Shown here: positions 8,098-15,994 of the stretch, one piece after another
How positions within the stretch are numbered: the first letter of the stretch is position 1
How the letters are laid out: the number at the start of each line of letters is the position of its first letter
NCBI GenBank assembly: GCA_035528995.1
Contig: DATKXO010000180.1
Span: 1 to 18,233, forward strand
Source of the DNA: DATKXO01 sp035528995
GTDB taxonomy: Bacteria; Planctomycetota; Phycisphaerae; UBA1845
Length of the DNA: 18,233 bases
Reading direction: 5' to 3'
Translations under genes and position numbers: made by a program
Notes under the pieces: generated by a model
What the model saw: only the letters and a program-made list of their open reading frames with translations
Databases searched by the model: none
What the model was told of the DNA's origin: nothing

Positions 8098-8870
8098 GGC
8101 TGTCCCGCCGCCTCCACCTGCTCCTGGCTCACCATCCTGGCCTGAGGAGGGAACACCATCGCTTCGAGAATCGTCGCGCAGCAGAATCGCAGGTAGTCGG
8201 TCTGGCTGACCAGGTACAGTCGCCATCCGTAGGGGCTGTCTCTCGTACCGCGGCGCCTGGCAAACGTCTTGACCTGCTGGACGATGTAGTGGTGCGAAGC
8301 GTTGAAAGTCCGCTGGGCTTGGACAAGCAGTCGCCCCGGCGGCTCCTGCGTCGGGTTCGCGGCAACCAGACCAGCCTGCCCAGCCACCAGCATCGGATCG
8401 AGTTCATCTTCCGGCCGGCACCAAGGTGCTTGGCCGTACAGTTGAGCGGCGAGTCCGACGGTTGGTGGATCGTAGGGGTCATACTCGGTTATCGCGAAGA
8501 CCAGGACTGCGTCCGCCCCAAGTTGTTCGCCAATCTCCAGTGCGTGCCGCGGCGACTCGACCTCGTTTCGTCCCTGCCGGGCCAGCACCGCCAGGACCCG
8601 GCTGACGGGGATCACGGTGATCCCCTCGACGTAGCCCAGTTCGCTGGCCATCAGATCGGCCACGGTGTTGCGATCGAAGTCCGGCGACCCGCTGAAATTC
8701 AAGGCCGGCGCGACCGCGATCGTCATGGGCCCCAACATGGGGTTGGGCACCCGGGCCGGGTCAAAGGCCAACGGCTCCTTCTGGCTGCATCCGGTCGCCG
8801 CAATCCAGCTTCCGGCAATCAGAAGGAACAGAGGGCATGAACTCCCTTTCACTCGTGCCCGCAGGGTCAT
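8094..8870 (-). CDS. Predicted lipoprotein with LpoB/CsgG/TolB-N-like domain
   Basis: The start is placed at MTLRARVKGS because it gives an N terminus with positive charge, a hydrophobic segment (about residues 12-25) and a lipobox AATGC with Cys28 as the lipidation site. The mature part has 'ITIAVAP-like' beta strands (TIAVAPALNFSG), then a helix, 'VIPVSRVLAVLARQG', then 'GEQLGADAVLVFAITEYDPY'. This pattern resembles the nucleotide-like fold seen in LpoB, CsgG, FlgO and TolB N-terminal domains, which bind partners at the envelope. The closest family is not settled. It is 258 residues long. The gene overlaps the downstream 68-codon gene by ATGA and lies 221 bases after the glycosyltransferase gene on the same strand. 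The gap upstream holds only a short palindrome. Confidence 0.72.
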   Translation of the reverse strand: MTLRARVKGSSCPLFLLIAGSWIAATGCSQKEPLAFDPARVPNPMLGPMTIAVAPALNFSGSPDFDRNTVADLMASELGYVEGITVIPVSRVLAVLARQGRNEVESPRHALEIGEQLGADAVLVFAITEYDPYDPPTVGLAAQLYGQAPWCRPEDELDPMLVAGQAGLVAANPTQEPPGRLLVQAQRTFNASHHYIVQQVKTFARRRGTRDSPYGWRLYLVSQTDYLRFCCATILEAMVFPPQARMVSQEQVEAAGQP

Positions 8871-9058
8871 CCGTGATCCCCGCCTGGTTGTTGCACCGCT
8901 CGGTCCCGTCCTGCGGCCTCCAGGCCTGCGGGCAACCGTGCGGGTTTCTACCCACTCGGCCGGTGGTAGACCGGACTTCGGGGCACCTCTTCTCATCGTC
9001 AGAACCAACCGGGCGCTGGAGTTCGGGATCGGTTTCCCAGCAATTTCACGAGCCCTCT

Positions 9059-9070
9059 CGCGTTAACGCG
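9059..9070. repeat. 12-bp perfect palindrome
   Basis: CGCGTTAACGCG reads the same on both strands. It lies between the glycosyltransferase stop and the lipoprotein start, about 190 bases upstream of the latter. It could be an operator half-site pair or a chance palindrome; no second copy was noticed in the window. Confidence 0.3.
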
Positions 9071-9091
9071 CCGTCCTGTCGGCGGCCGGAC

Positions 9092-10840
9092 TCAACGCTC
9101 CGGAATGGGCCGGCCTCCGGTCTGCCTATCAAGGGCCGCCCCACAGATGGTTGTTCCGGCCGGGTTCCGTTCACGCCCGGACCGCCCAAGCGCTGTCCGA
9201 TAACATCTTTCCTTATCGACCCGCTTTTCCGTCAAACTCCAGCCTGCGGGCGGCGCAACCTTCGCGCGTCGATCGGCGAAAACTGCGCTGTTCAGAACCT
9301 CGCCGTGCGGCCAGGATGGAGCGACCGATGGGCGCCTCGCCACCTTCGAATCGGTCGTCGCCGCCGTCTCTGCGGCGGCATCCGCCTCCGCCAGAAGAAC
9401 GGCCACACCGTTCTGGTGGTAGTCGAAGCGCAGCGGATGAACGTCACCCACCAGTCGAAAGCGCTTGCTCAGCCAGGCGAGGCGTTGCGGCGGAATCCCG
9501 CCGGTCGAGTACGCCATTACGCACCAGACGCGCCGCCCCTGCTGCAGAAGCTCATCCACGGCCGCTACCGGATCGGCGGGGTACAAGTCGGCACGAGGGG
9601 TCGAAAGGTAATAACGGACGTTGACGCACTGCCTCGACCACAACACGTCACCAGGCTGGGCACGTGCCGCCACGAATGCGGCCGCCGTTCGGTAGTCCGG
9701 CCGGTTGCCGTCGACGTAGTAGCTTGCGATCGAAGGAAGGATCAGGGCAGGCACCGCCCCCAGCGCGGCCAGGCCCAGCGACCAGTGGTGCTGCCACGCT
9801 GTTTGGGCGACGCGCCCGAGCGCGACGGCCGCCAACAGGTGCAACGGCAGGGTCATGGCGAAGACGTAGTCGGCCCGGAAGCTCATGACCAGCGGGCCGA
9901 GGACACACGCGACGGTGACGGCCATCGAACACAGCACGGCCCAGTACAGATGGCGCTGGCGTGTGGCCACCACCCAGACACCCGCTGCGAGCGCTGCCAG
10001 CGAGATCGGCAGCGTCAGGTTGTTCACCAGACTGGCCAGGCAGCGTTCGGGCAACATGTACCACCAGGCCCCCTGCATGAACCCGCGCGTGAAATGTCGG
10101 ATCAGCAGGCAATCGACCGCCAGGGCAGCCAGCATGACCGCGGCGGCGACCCAATGGCCCCGCTGCCGGTGACAACGGTCAGTCGCGATCTTGCACATCT
10201 GCCATCCGGTCAGGACGGCCAGCAGCAGTACGCAACTGCTGTGCGAAAGCGCCGCCAGCAGGCAGAACGCGGTGGCCGCACACAATCGTCGCCAGTCGTG
10301 CCGGGCGAAACCGGCGTCCGCCAGGAGGAACCCAAACACGGCGAAGAAGAACGCGATCGAATAGGGCCGATGGTTCTGGGCATGAAACAGTCCCCATGGC
10401 CAGGCGATCAGGACAGCCACCAGCGCCGCGGCCACCCAGGGACCTCGCGATCGCCAGACCAGCCAGACGGCCGTCAGCACGCCCAGCGTCGAGAACAGCA
10501 CCAGGGGAAGCCGGGCCGTCAGCTCCGATTTCGGCACCAGGTCATGCCACACTCCCAGGATCCCAAAACCCAATGGACAGGCGTGGATGAACTGCTCGTG
10601 CGGCGAGCTGTAGCCTGTCGGGTGCCAATACGACGTCTTGAACAGCATGGACGCGTCGTAGTACGTGACCAGCTCATCCCCCCAGAACGACCAGTGGCCG
10701 GCCTGGAAGAGGCGCAAACCCAGCGTTGCCGCAACCAGCAAGGTCACGCCGGCCGCGATCGTCATGCGGCGAACGGCCGCTGGGCGCGCGATCCCGTTGC
10801 GGGGACAGGTCGGTTCGACAGGCCACTGTAGCGTTGTCAC
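9092..10840 (-). CDS. GT-C fold glycosyltransferase, GT39/ArnT-like (PMT_2 type)
   Basis: This 582-residue integral membrane protein probably moves a sugar from a polyprenyl-phosphate donor to an acceptor on the outer face of the inner membrane. After the first TM segment (about 26-45), the motif FWGDELVTYYDA carries the Asp55-Glu56 pair expected in the first periplasmic loop of GT-C enzymes. Many TM segments follow up to about 375, including RPYSIAFFFAVFGFLL (159-174), typical of PMT_2 proteins. A soluble domain occupies about 379-485. The start is a GTG at 10838-10840, chosen because AAGGAGT lies seven bases upstream; the frame stays open much further upstream, but that part looks non-coding. 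Residues about 490-582 are polar, Arg-rich and low in recognisable structure, and may be read-through past an ancestral stop. The GT2 gene diverges from it and could supply the donor. Confidence 0.82.
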   Translation of the reverse strand: MTTLQWPVEPTCPRNGIARPAAVRRMTIAAGVTLLVAATLGLRLFQAGHWSFWGDELVTYYDASMLFKTSYWHPTGYSSPHEQFIHACPLGFGILGVWHDLVPKSELTARLPLVLFSTLGVLTAVWLVWRSRGPWVAAALVAVLIAWPWGLFHAQNHRPYSIAFFFAVFGFLLADAGFARHDWRRLCAATAFCLLAALSHSSCVLLLAVLTGWQMCKIATDRCHRQRGHWVAAAVMLAALAVDCLLIRHFTRGFMQGAWWYMLPERCLASLVNNLTLPISLAALAAGVWVVATRQRHLYWAVLCSMAVTVACVLGPLVMSFRADYVFAMTLPLHLLAAVALGRVAQTAWQHHWSLGLAALGAVPALILPSIASYYVDGNRPDYRTAAAFVAARAQPGDVLWSRQCVNVRYYLSTPRADLYPADPVAAVDELLQQGRRVWCVMAYSTGGIPPQRLAWLSKRFRLVGDVHPLRFDYHQNGVAVLLAEADAAAETAATTDSKVARRPSVAPSWPHGEVLNSAVFADRRAKVAPPAGWSLTEKRVDKERCYRTALGRSGRERNPAGTTICGAALDRQTGGRPIPER

Positions 10841-10847
10841 TGCGCAG

Positions 10848-10854
10848 ACTCCTT
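10848..10854 (-). promoter_or_regulatory. Shine-Dalgarno site that sets a GTG start
   Basis: AAGGAGT on the minus strand is placed seven bases before the GTG at 10838-10840. No other in-frame start nearby has a comparable site, so this decides the start of the GT-C glycosyltransferase. Confidence 0.65.
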
Positions 10855-11066
10855 CCACTGTCAGATGCGTCGTCGGCGTTATTGGACCATCGACGGATAA
10901 TCGGACGTTCTTGAGATGCGCTCCCCCATACGCACGGGCATGTCCGATTTCGCAGAGACCGGTAACTGGAGCACCACCGCGCCGTCGTCGATAGATGAGA
11001 CGAGTTATCGGCCCGCGGTGCGGTCTGCGCGCTCGCCCGGCCAAACCACCGGGATGGAGAATCGGC

Positions 11067-12134
11067 ATGAGCGCCCGGTCTTCAAACGCAACGACGCACT
11101 CGCCGACCAGGGGCGCGGGCTCGCTGGTCGCCGACGGCAAGCATGTCCTGGAACAGACGCTCGCGCCGCCGGCCGACACGTCGGAGCATACCCCCCTACC
11201 GCAGGCCCGGAAGCTCACGCGCTGCAGCGTCGTCGTACCGGCCTATAACGAACAGGACAACCTCGAGTCGCTGCACGCCCGGCTGACGGCCGTGTTGGCC
11301 GGAACGGGCGCGGATTACGAGATCATCCTCGTTGACGACGGCAGCGCCGACGCGACGCTCGAGGTGATGCGCAAGCTGGCGGCGGCGGATCCGCATGTGC
11401 GTTTCGTGTCGTTCGCCCGCAACTTCGGGCATGAGGCGGCTTCGACTGCCGGCCTGGATCGGGCGAGCGGCGACGTCGTGGTGCTCATGGACGCCGACTT
11501 ACAGGACCCGCCCGAACTGATCCCGGAACTCATCGATCAATGGGCACAGGGCCACGACGTGGTGTACGCACAGCGTCGCCGGCGGGAGGGCGAATCGCTC
11601 TTCAAGCGGCTGACCGCGTGGGCCTTCTATCGCACGCTCAACGCCGTGACCCCCACTCCGATCCCGGCCGACACCGGAGATTTTCGGCTCATGGACCGCG
11701 AGGTGGTCGGGCAGTTCCGGCGCATGCGCGAGGCGAACCGTTTCGTGCGCGGCATGATCGCCTGGGTGGGCCACCGCCAGACGGCCGTCCAGTTCGATCG
11801 GCCGGCCCGACACGCCGGCGAGGCCAAGTACAATCTGTTTAAGCTGATGGCCCTGTCGCTCGACGCGGCCATGGGGTTCTCGACCTTCCCGTTGCGGGTG
11901 GCGACCGTGCTGGGCCTGATCACGACGGTAGGCGCGGTGGTGGCCGGGTCGGCCGTCGTGATTCACAAGCTCTTCTTCGGCCTGGCGGTCGAGGGCTACG
12001 CCCTGCTGGCGGCGGGCATCTTCTTCCTCGGCGGCGTCCAGATGCTCCTGCTGGGCATCCTGGGCGAGTACATCGGGCGCATCTACACGCAGGTGCAACA
12101 GCGACCGCTGTACGTGGTGAAGGAAGAGCGGTAG
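11067..12134 (+). CDS. GT2 glycosyltransferase, DPM1/GtrB-like polyprenyl-phosphate sugar synthase
   Basis: The 355-residue product is predicted to transfer a sugar from a nucleotide donor to polyprenyl phosphate on the cytoplasmic face. The GT-A domain starts at about 53 (CSVVVPAYNEQDNL), with Asp90-Asp91 in ILVDDGS, the metal-binding MDADLQDP (Asp142, Asp144) and the family motif ADTGDFRLMDR (201-211). Two C-terminal TM segments (about 276-298 and 310-335) match the GtrB/ArnC layout. The first ~50 residues are a polar extension without homology that I can see. The ATG is supported by GGAG seven bases upstream; the frame is open a further 24 codons. It ends in TAG. It faces away from the GT-C gene across 226 bases, and the pair forms a plausible two-step pathway. 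The sugar and final acceptor cannot be read from the sequence. Confidence 0.88.
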   Translation: MSARSSNATTHSPTRGAGSLVADGKHVLEQTLAPPADTSEHTPLPQARKLTRCSVVVPAYNEQDNLESLHARLTAVLAGTGADYEIILVDDGSADATLEVMRKLAAADPHVRFVSFARNFGHEAASTAGLDRASGDVVVLMDADLQDPPELIPELIDQWAQGHDVVYAQRRRREGESLFKRLTAWAFYRTLNAVTPTPIPADTGDFRLMDREVVGQFRRMREANRFVRGMIAWVGHRQTAVQFDRPARHAGEAKYNLFKLMALSLDAAMGFSTFPLRVATVLGLITTVGAVVAGSAVVIHKLFFGLAVEGYALLAAGIFFLGGVQMLLLGILGEYIGRIYTQVQQRPLYVVKEER

Positions 12135-12246
12135 TCTGGTCACGCCAGGACCGTGGCCCAGGACAGCGCCAGCCGAGGAAACGTGCGACCCAGTGGATTC
12201 GGGCGCTGCGCGGGGGTAGAGTACCTGTGCGACAAGTGGTGTTGCC

Positions 12247-13263
12247 ATGATCGAGTCCGTCGAGTTCAAGAACTTCAAGGTACTACGAGACGCGACTCTG
12301 CCGCTCGGTAGATTCACGCTCCTCATAGGCCCCAACGGCAGCGGCAAAACGACCGCACTGCAGGGCCTCGATGCCAGCCGAGCCCCCGTTGGATACTCGT
12401 TCTGGCAGGTGCTCAGTACGGCTGGCGTCGATCCCAACAAGGGTGAGGCGGTGCAGATCATCCTCGAATGGTCAGCCCAGGAAGGACACGCGACCACGTC
12501 CATCACCTGGCCCCCGGACGCTCGTCCCACAGTCGAACATAATGAGCTACCCCCGTTTAGGCCGGGCCAGCTTTGGCAGAACGTACTGAATGACACTATG
12601 AAGGGTATTCGGCTCTACTGCCTGGAGGCAAGCGTCATCGCCCAACCCGTACAGCTTCAGCCCAGCATGGAGCTTCAGCGAAACGGTCACTGCCTGCCCG
12701 GTGTCCTGGATCGTCTGAGGGACGGGGCTCCGGAGAGATTTGAGGCCTTGAATGACGAACTCGGACGGTGGCTACCCGAATTCGATAAGATCCTGTTTTC
12801 TACGCCGGGATCCGGGTTGCGCGGAATTGCGTTGCGGACCCGACGAGGGCAACATGAGATTCCGGCAGCGAACCTCTCGCAAGGGACGTTGCTCGCCCTG
12901 ACAATACTCACGCTCGCGTACCTACCAGCCCCCCCACCGCTCATCGGCCTGGAGGAGCCGGACCGCGGCATCCATCCTCGTCTACTTCGCGACGTGAGGG
13001 ACGCCCTGTATCGGCTCAGCTATCCCGAGCAGTTTGGTGAGGAGCGCGAGCCAGTACAAGTTGTGGCGACCACACACTCGCCGTACATGCTCGATTTGTA
13101 TAGGGACCACCCTGAGGAGATCGTAATCGCGCAGAAGAACGGCCAAGAAGCGAGGTTCGAGCGTCTTACCGACCGGCCGGACGTGGACGAGATCCTTCAG
13201 GACGCCCACCTCGGCGATCTGTGGTACAGCGGCATTCTGGGCGGGGTGCCAGCAGAGCAATGA
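12247..13263 (+). CDS. OLD/AAA_21-type ATPase of a two-gene module
   Basis: This 338-residue ATPase starts MIESVEFKNFKVLRD, the usual beta start of SMC/OLD/ABC-type ATPases. Walker A is GPNGSGKT (28-35). The ABC-like signature is LSQG (210-213). Walker B is LIGLEEPDRG (232-241), with the acidic pair Glu236-Glu237, and a switch His277 lies in ATTHSP. There is no long coiled-coil or fused nuclease: the region between Walker A and the signature is about 175 residues. It overlaps the next gene as ATGA, so the two proteins are probably made together. In related two-gene systems the ATPase senses a trigger and a TOPRIM partner acts as effector, which is the likely role here by analogy. No strong ribosome site precedes the ATG. 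A 120-base stretch (12541-12660) has 67 G+C, compared with 43 of 60 in the GT2 gene, which suggests transfer. Confidence 0.87.
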   Translation: MIESVEFKNFKVLRDATLPLGRFTLLIGPNGSGKTTALQGLDASRAPVGYSFWQVLSTAGVDPNKGEAVQIILEWSAQEGHATTSITWPPDARPTVEHNELPPFRPGQLWQNVLNDTMKGIRLYCLEASVIAQPVQLQPSMELQRNGHCLPGVLDRLRDGAPERFEALNDELGRWLPEFDKILFSTPGSGLRGIALRTRRGQHEIPAANLSQGTLLALTILTLAYLPAPPPLIGLEEPDRGIHPRLLRDVRDALYRLSYPEQFGEEREPVQVVATTHSPYMLDLYRDHPEEIVIAQKNGQEARFERLTDRPDVDEILQDAHLGDLWYSGILGGVPAEQ

Positions 13264-13913
13264 AGGTCGCTGTCCTGAGCGAGTCGCCGGCGGACGAAGC
13301 GGCCATCCGCATCCTTGTCGACGGGATTCTCGGCGAAGAAACGGAGTTGCCTCCCCCATTCCGCCTGCGGTCACGCGGTTGGCCCTCCGTCAGAGGTATT
13401 CTGTCGAGCGTTATCAAGCACTTCCAATACCAGACCGATGCCGATGGGCTCGCGGTCGTTGTCGACGCGAACGGCTCACCCTTGGATGATCCGTGTGCTG
13501 GCGAAGTAGCGAAGGGCGCCCGCCGTTCACGCGTAGCGGAGTTGCACGAGGTCATTGAAGGCGTGCGCGGGCAGCTAAAGCAGGTGCCTGGACGAGAGAC
13601 GCTCCGCGTTGCCGTCGGCGTGGCAGCACCGGCCATCGAAGCCTGGTATCTCTGCGGGGTCGACCCTGGCGCGACCGAGACATCCTGGATGCGCGAGTTG
13701 GCGGAAGGCACACAAGCGCGGGGGAAAATCCTATCGCTGAAGCGCCAGGTGTACGGCACAGACCGGTATTCGATCGCTCTGGAGACCGAGCGCGCCGTCG
13801 AGCATGCCCGCCGTCTGGCGAAAGACCTGAATCTGCTCGAGAAGCACTTCCCTGCAGGGTTCGGCACCTTCGCCAAGAATGTGCGCAGTTGGGCAGGTGC
13901 GGAGGCTCGCTGA
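13260..13913 (+). CDS. TOPRIM-like (DUF4276/RloB-like) protein, partner of the ATPase
   Basis: This 217-residue soluble protein has the layout of small TOPRIM-type partners of OLD-like ATPases. It opens with a strand and acidic turn, MKVAVLSESPADEAAIRIL, where Glu8 would be the TOPRIM glutamate. It then has LAVVVDANGS with Asp69 (an Asp-x-Asn in place of Asp-x-Asp), and VAAPAIEAWYLCG with Glu127 and Trp129, close to the 'E-AW' motif of DUF4276 and RloB families. The ATG overlaps the upstream TGA (13260-13263), which fixes the start. Family naming is tentative, since the calls rest on three short motifs. A nuclease role, as in AbiL, PARIS or Gabija-like systems, is inference. A small CGCCAG/CTGGCG hairpin lies 17 bases after the stop, without a T-run, and the convergent DinB-like gene follows. 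Confidence 0.75.
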   Translation: MKVAVLSESPADEAAIRILVDGILGEETELPPPFRLRSRGWPSVRGILSSVIKHFQYQTDADGLAVVVDANGSPLDDPCAGEVAKGARRSRVAELHEVIEGVRGQLKQVPGRETLRVAVGVAAPAIEAWYLCGVDPGATETSWMRELAEGTQARGKILSLKRQVYGTDRYSIALETERAVEHARRLAKDLNLLEKHFPAGFGTFAKNVRSWAGAEAR

Positions 13914-13999
13914 CGTCCATCACACCTGCCGCCAGGGCAACTGGCGTGTCGCGACCGCGACTGCCGGGGCGGCCAGCCAGCCGCATATGTGGCGTCAAC

Positions 14000-14524
14000 C
14001 TACTCGGCGAGTTCCGCCAGCAATTCCGTTACGCGGGCAAGGTGGTAATCGTCGTGCTCGGCCAGGAAGTACATCATGTCCACGATGCGCATCGGTTTGT
14101 CCAGGCGGGGATGGTGGATGGTCTGGCCGAAGCGGTCGGGGTCGAGCTGTTCGAGCCGCCCGACGAGCTTGCCCCTCTCCTGCCGAAAGGCGGTCAGAAT
14201 CGACTCGATCGGACGCTCGTTGTGTTTCGCTTCGTGCGTCTTGCGGTTGGACATGTCTGCCGGCCGAAGCACCTCCACGCCCGCGTCGTAATCATCGAGG
14301 CGGCCCAGGAACAACGCCTCGACGTTGAGCAGGTGGCCGACGTTCTCCTGGATGGACCACGGCCCACTTGCCGGACGTTGCGTCAGGACGTCGGGCGGCA
14401 GGCCGCGGACTCTTTCCTCGATACGGGCCGGCGTTCCTCGCAGGCGCTCCAGCATCTCGTGATGCAATTGGACGGGGAAACCGAAGTCAAACGTCCGCTC
14501 GATCCAGGGAATCCGGTCGGCCAT
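14000..14524 (-). CDS. DinB-family (DinB_2/YfiT-like) metal-binding protein
   Basis: The 174-residue product has the four-helix layout of DinB-fold proteins, with three His residues in the expected places: His64 (ENVGHLLN), His157 and His161 (AEHDDYHLARV). WSIQENVGHLL is the family's typical helix start. Members include metal-dependent thiol transferases and many proteins of unknown role; the substrate cannot be told here. The start at MADRIPW is supported by AAAGGGAGC about eight bases upstream, and the 16 upstream in-frame codons are not needed. It ends in TAG and converges on the TOPRIM-like gene with an 86-base gap. It lies 223 bases downstream of the coiled-coil membrane protein gene on the same strand. 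Confidence 0.8.
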   Translation of the reverse strand: MADRIPWIERTFDFGFPVQLHHEMLERLRGTPARIEERVRGLPPDVLTQRPASGPWSIQENVGHLLNVEALFLGRLDDYDAGVEVLRPADMSNRKTHEAKHNERPIESILTAFRQERGKLVGRLEQLDPDRFGQTIHHPRLDKPMRIVDMMYFLAEHDDYHLARVTELLAELAE

Positions 14525-14712
14525 GCTAGTCGCTCCCTTTGTCCCGCGCGTGGTGGGAAGGTCCGCTTGCACGAGAAGACATCGATTCTACCCCGAACAG
14601 CCTGATCCGGCGGCCTCGCTGCGCGTCGTCGTCGAACGGGATACGCGGGTCCATGCCGCGGCGGGCATCAACCGGGCGGACTTCCCCAATTCGTGTGCGT
14701 CACCAAGGAAGC

Positions 14713-14733
14713 GACCGGGCCCGCTACCCGGTC
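14713..14733 (-). terminator. Short hairpin after the membrane protein gene
   Basis: GACCGGG (14713-14719) and CCCGGTC (14727-14733) form a perfect 7-bp GC stem with a 7-base loop. It sits 15 bases past the stop of the coiled-coil membrane protein gene. On the minus strand it is followed by GCTTCCTTGG, a weak T-tract, so termination may be only partial. Confidence 0.4.
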
Positions 14734-14747
14734 CCTTCGCCAGCCTT

Positions 14748-15692
14748 CTACCCTCCTGCCCCAGCCTTCTTCTGCTCTTCGACCTTCTCGATCAGCAGGG
14801 TCAGCCGGTCGGCCTTTCTCTTGAAGTATCCCACATACTGGATGCGACCGTGGTCAAAGAGAGCGAACGTAACCAGGCCGGAAACGAACGCGAGAACCAG
14901 CGGAAAAACAGCCGCGGGCCAGGGGGCCTGCACCAGGTTCCTCACCCCGATGGCCAACAGTGTCGCCGTCAGCGCGCCCAGGGGAAGGATCATGTTCATG
15001 GTCACTTCCAGGTACCGGTAGTAATCGGCTCCCAGATTGGGTAGCCGCGCGAGAAACGCCTCGTCGGTGATCTTGCCCGTGAAGTACGTCTCCGTGCGGC
15101 GATCCGGACGGGCGTACAGGATGTCGTAGGTCTTCTTCTTGTACTTCTTCAGGTATCGGTAGTAGCGACCCGTGTAGAAGAGCCTGCCCGAGACCTGGGC
15201 CAGAACCGAGCCAAGGATGTAACCGGCAATAAACAGGGCAATGAAATGCTCGGCCAACACATCGAGGTTCGTCTTGAGCAGCAGGGCCTCCTCGACACCG
15301 GCATTCGCGTTGGCGGCGTCCTCGAGCCGCCTGCCCTGCTCGGCCAAGGCGCGCTGAAGCGATTTCTGGGCCATGGAAAGTTCGGCGTTCTTCCGAGCCT
15401 TCGCTTCGCCGGACAGCGACAGGTGCTGCACCTCGGCCTCCAGGCGGTCCACCTGCTCTTGGCGTTCCTCGACGCGCCCGGTTGCGGCAACCGCCTCTTT
15501 CCGCGCCGCGTCGGCCCGATGCCTGGCCTGCTGACGGCCGGAATAGGGGAAGACCTCCAATTCCGTGAAGGAGGTCAGGAGCAGGAGGATGGCCACGGTC
15601 AGGATGATGCCCGGGGCAAGATTGGTGGCGACCTTTCCGAGGTGCGTGTTATCGGCGAACTTTACGAGGAAGTCGGCGAGACTGCTGCTCAT
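14748..15692 (-). CDS. Unrecognised membrane protein with four TM segments and a coiled coil
   Basis: This 314-residue protein has a hydrophobic segment at about 26-44, a long charged helix at about 52-130 that reads as a coiled coil (RVEERQEQVDRLEAEVQHL), and a second TM at about 148-167. A Tyr/Lys-rich cytoplasmic-type stretch follows (YYRYLKKYKKKTYD, then ARPDRRTETYF). Two more TMs lie at about 234-252 and 258-279, and the tail is basic and helical. I do not recognise a family. The start is supported by AAGGGAG seven bases upstream of the ATG. It is downstream of prfA, where many bacteria carry prmC, but it has no methyltransferase motif. The layout would suit a structural or sensing role at the inner membrane, which is only a guess. 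Confidence 0.75.
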   Translation of the reverse strand: MSSSLADFLVKFADNTHLGKVATNLAPGIILTVAILLLLTSFTELEVFPYSGRQQARHRADAARKEAVAATGRVEERQEQVDRLEAEVQHLSLSGEAKARKNAELSMAQKSLQRALAEQGRRLEDAANANAGVEEALLLKTNLDVLAEHFIALFIAGYILGSVLAQVSGRLFYTGRYYRYLKKYKKKTYDILYARPDRRTETYFTGKITDEAFLARLPNLGADYYRYLEVTMNMILPLGALTATLLAIGVRNLVQAPWPAAVFPLVLAFVSGLVTFALFDHGRIQYVGYFKRKADRLTLLIEKVEEQKKAGAGG

Positions 15693-15994
15693 GTCCTGCT
15701 CCCTTGCTCGACGTGACGACCAAGACGGCGGAAGGGCAGCGTACCCTGAGAATCAAGGCAGGAAAAGCGAGAAACCGGCGATCGTCTGAGGCACAACACA
15801 CTGGGGGCGATCCGACGGAGGCGCTCCGCGGCCCGTCAGCGGGCTTCACCGTTCGAATTACTGTTTGTTTATGCCGTTGGGGTGCCCGCCGATTCGGCGT
15901 CTCTTTGACGACACAGGCCGCGCGAACTCCCGACGCCGTCGGGACGGGTTCCGTTCGCGGGTCGTGAATCGGCGCGCTCATCCTGGTAAGGGTA
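15693..15994. other. 302-base gap between prfA and the membrane protein gene
   Basis: No credible gene. Two short open frames, one on each strand, lack ribosome sites and family-like sequence. Three small perfect hairpins are present: GCCCG-TCAG-CGGGC (15831-15844), CGCCG-ATT-CGGCG (15886-15898) and TCCCGAC-GCC-GTCGGGA (15928-15944). The last is about 50 bases past the prfA stop and could help end that transcript, though it has no T-run. A promoter for the membrane protein gene should lie here, but I cannot pick one with confidence. Confidence 0.5.

Noticed and set aside
5280..8840. Two long plus-strand open frames (562 and 622 codons) opposite ileS, xerC and the lipoprotein gene
   Set aside because: Both are antisense shadows of strongly supported genes, and one would run across the ileS promoter and the xerC terminator.
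8837..10831. Very long plus-strand open frame (664 codons) opposite the GT-C gene
   Set aside because: It lacks any recognisable domain, is rich in Arg, Gln, His and Pro as expected for an antisense shadow in GC-rich DNA, and the minus-strand frame has clear TM and GT-C motifs.
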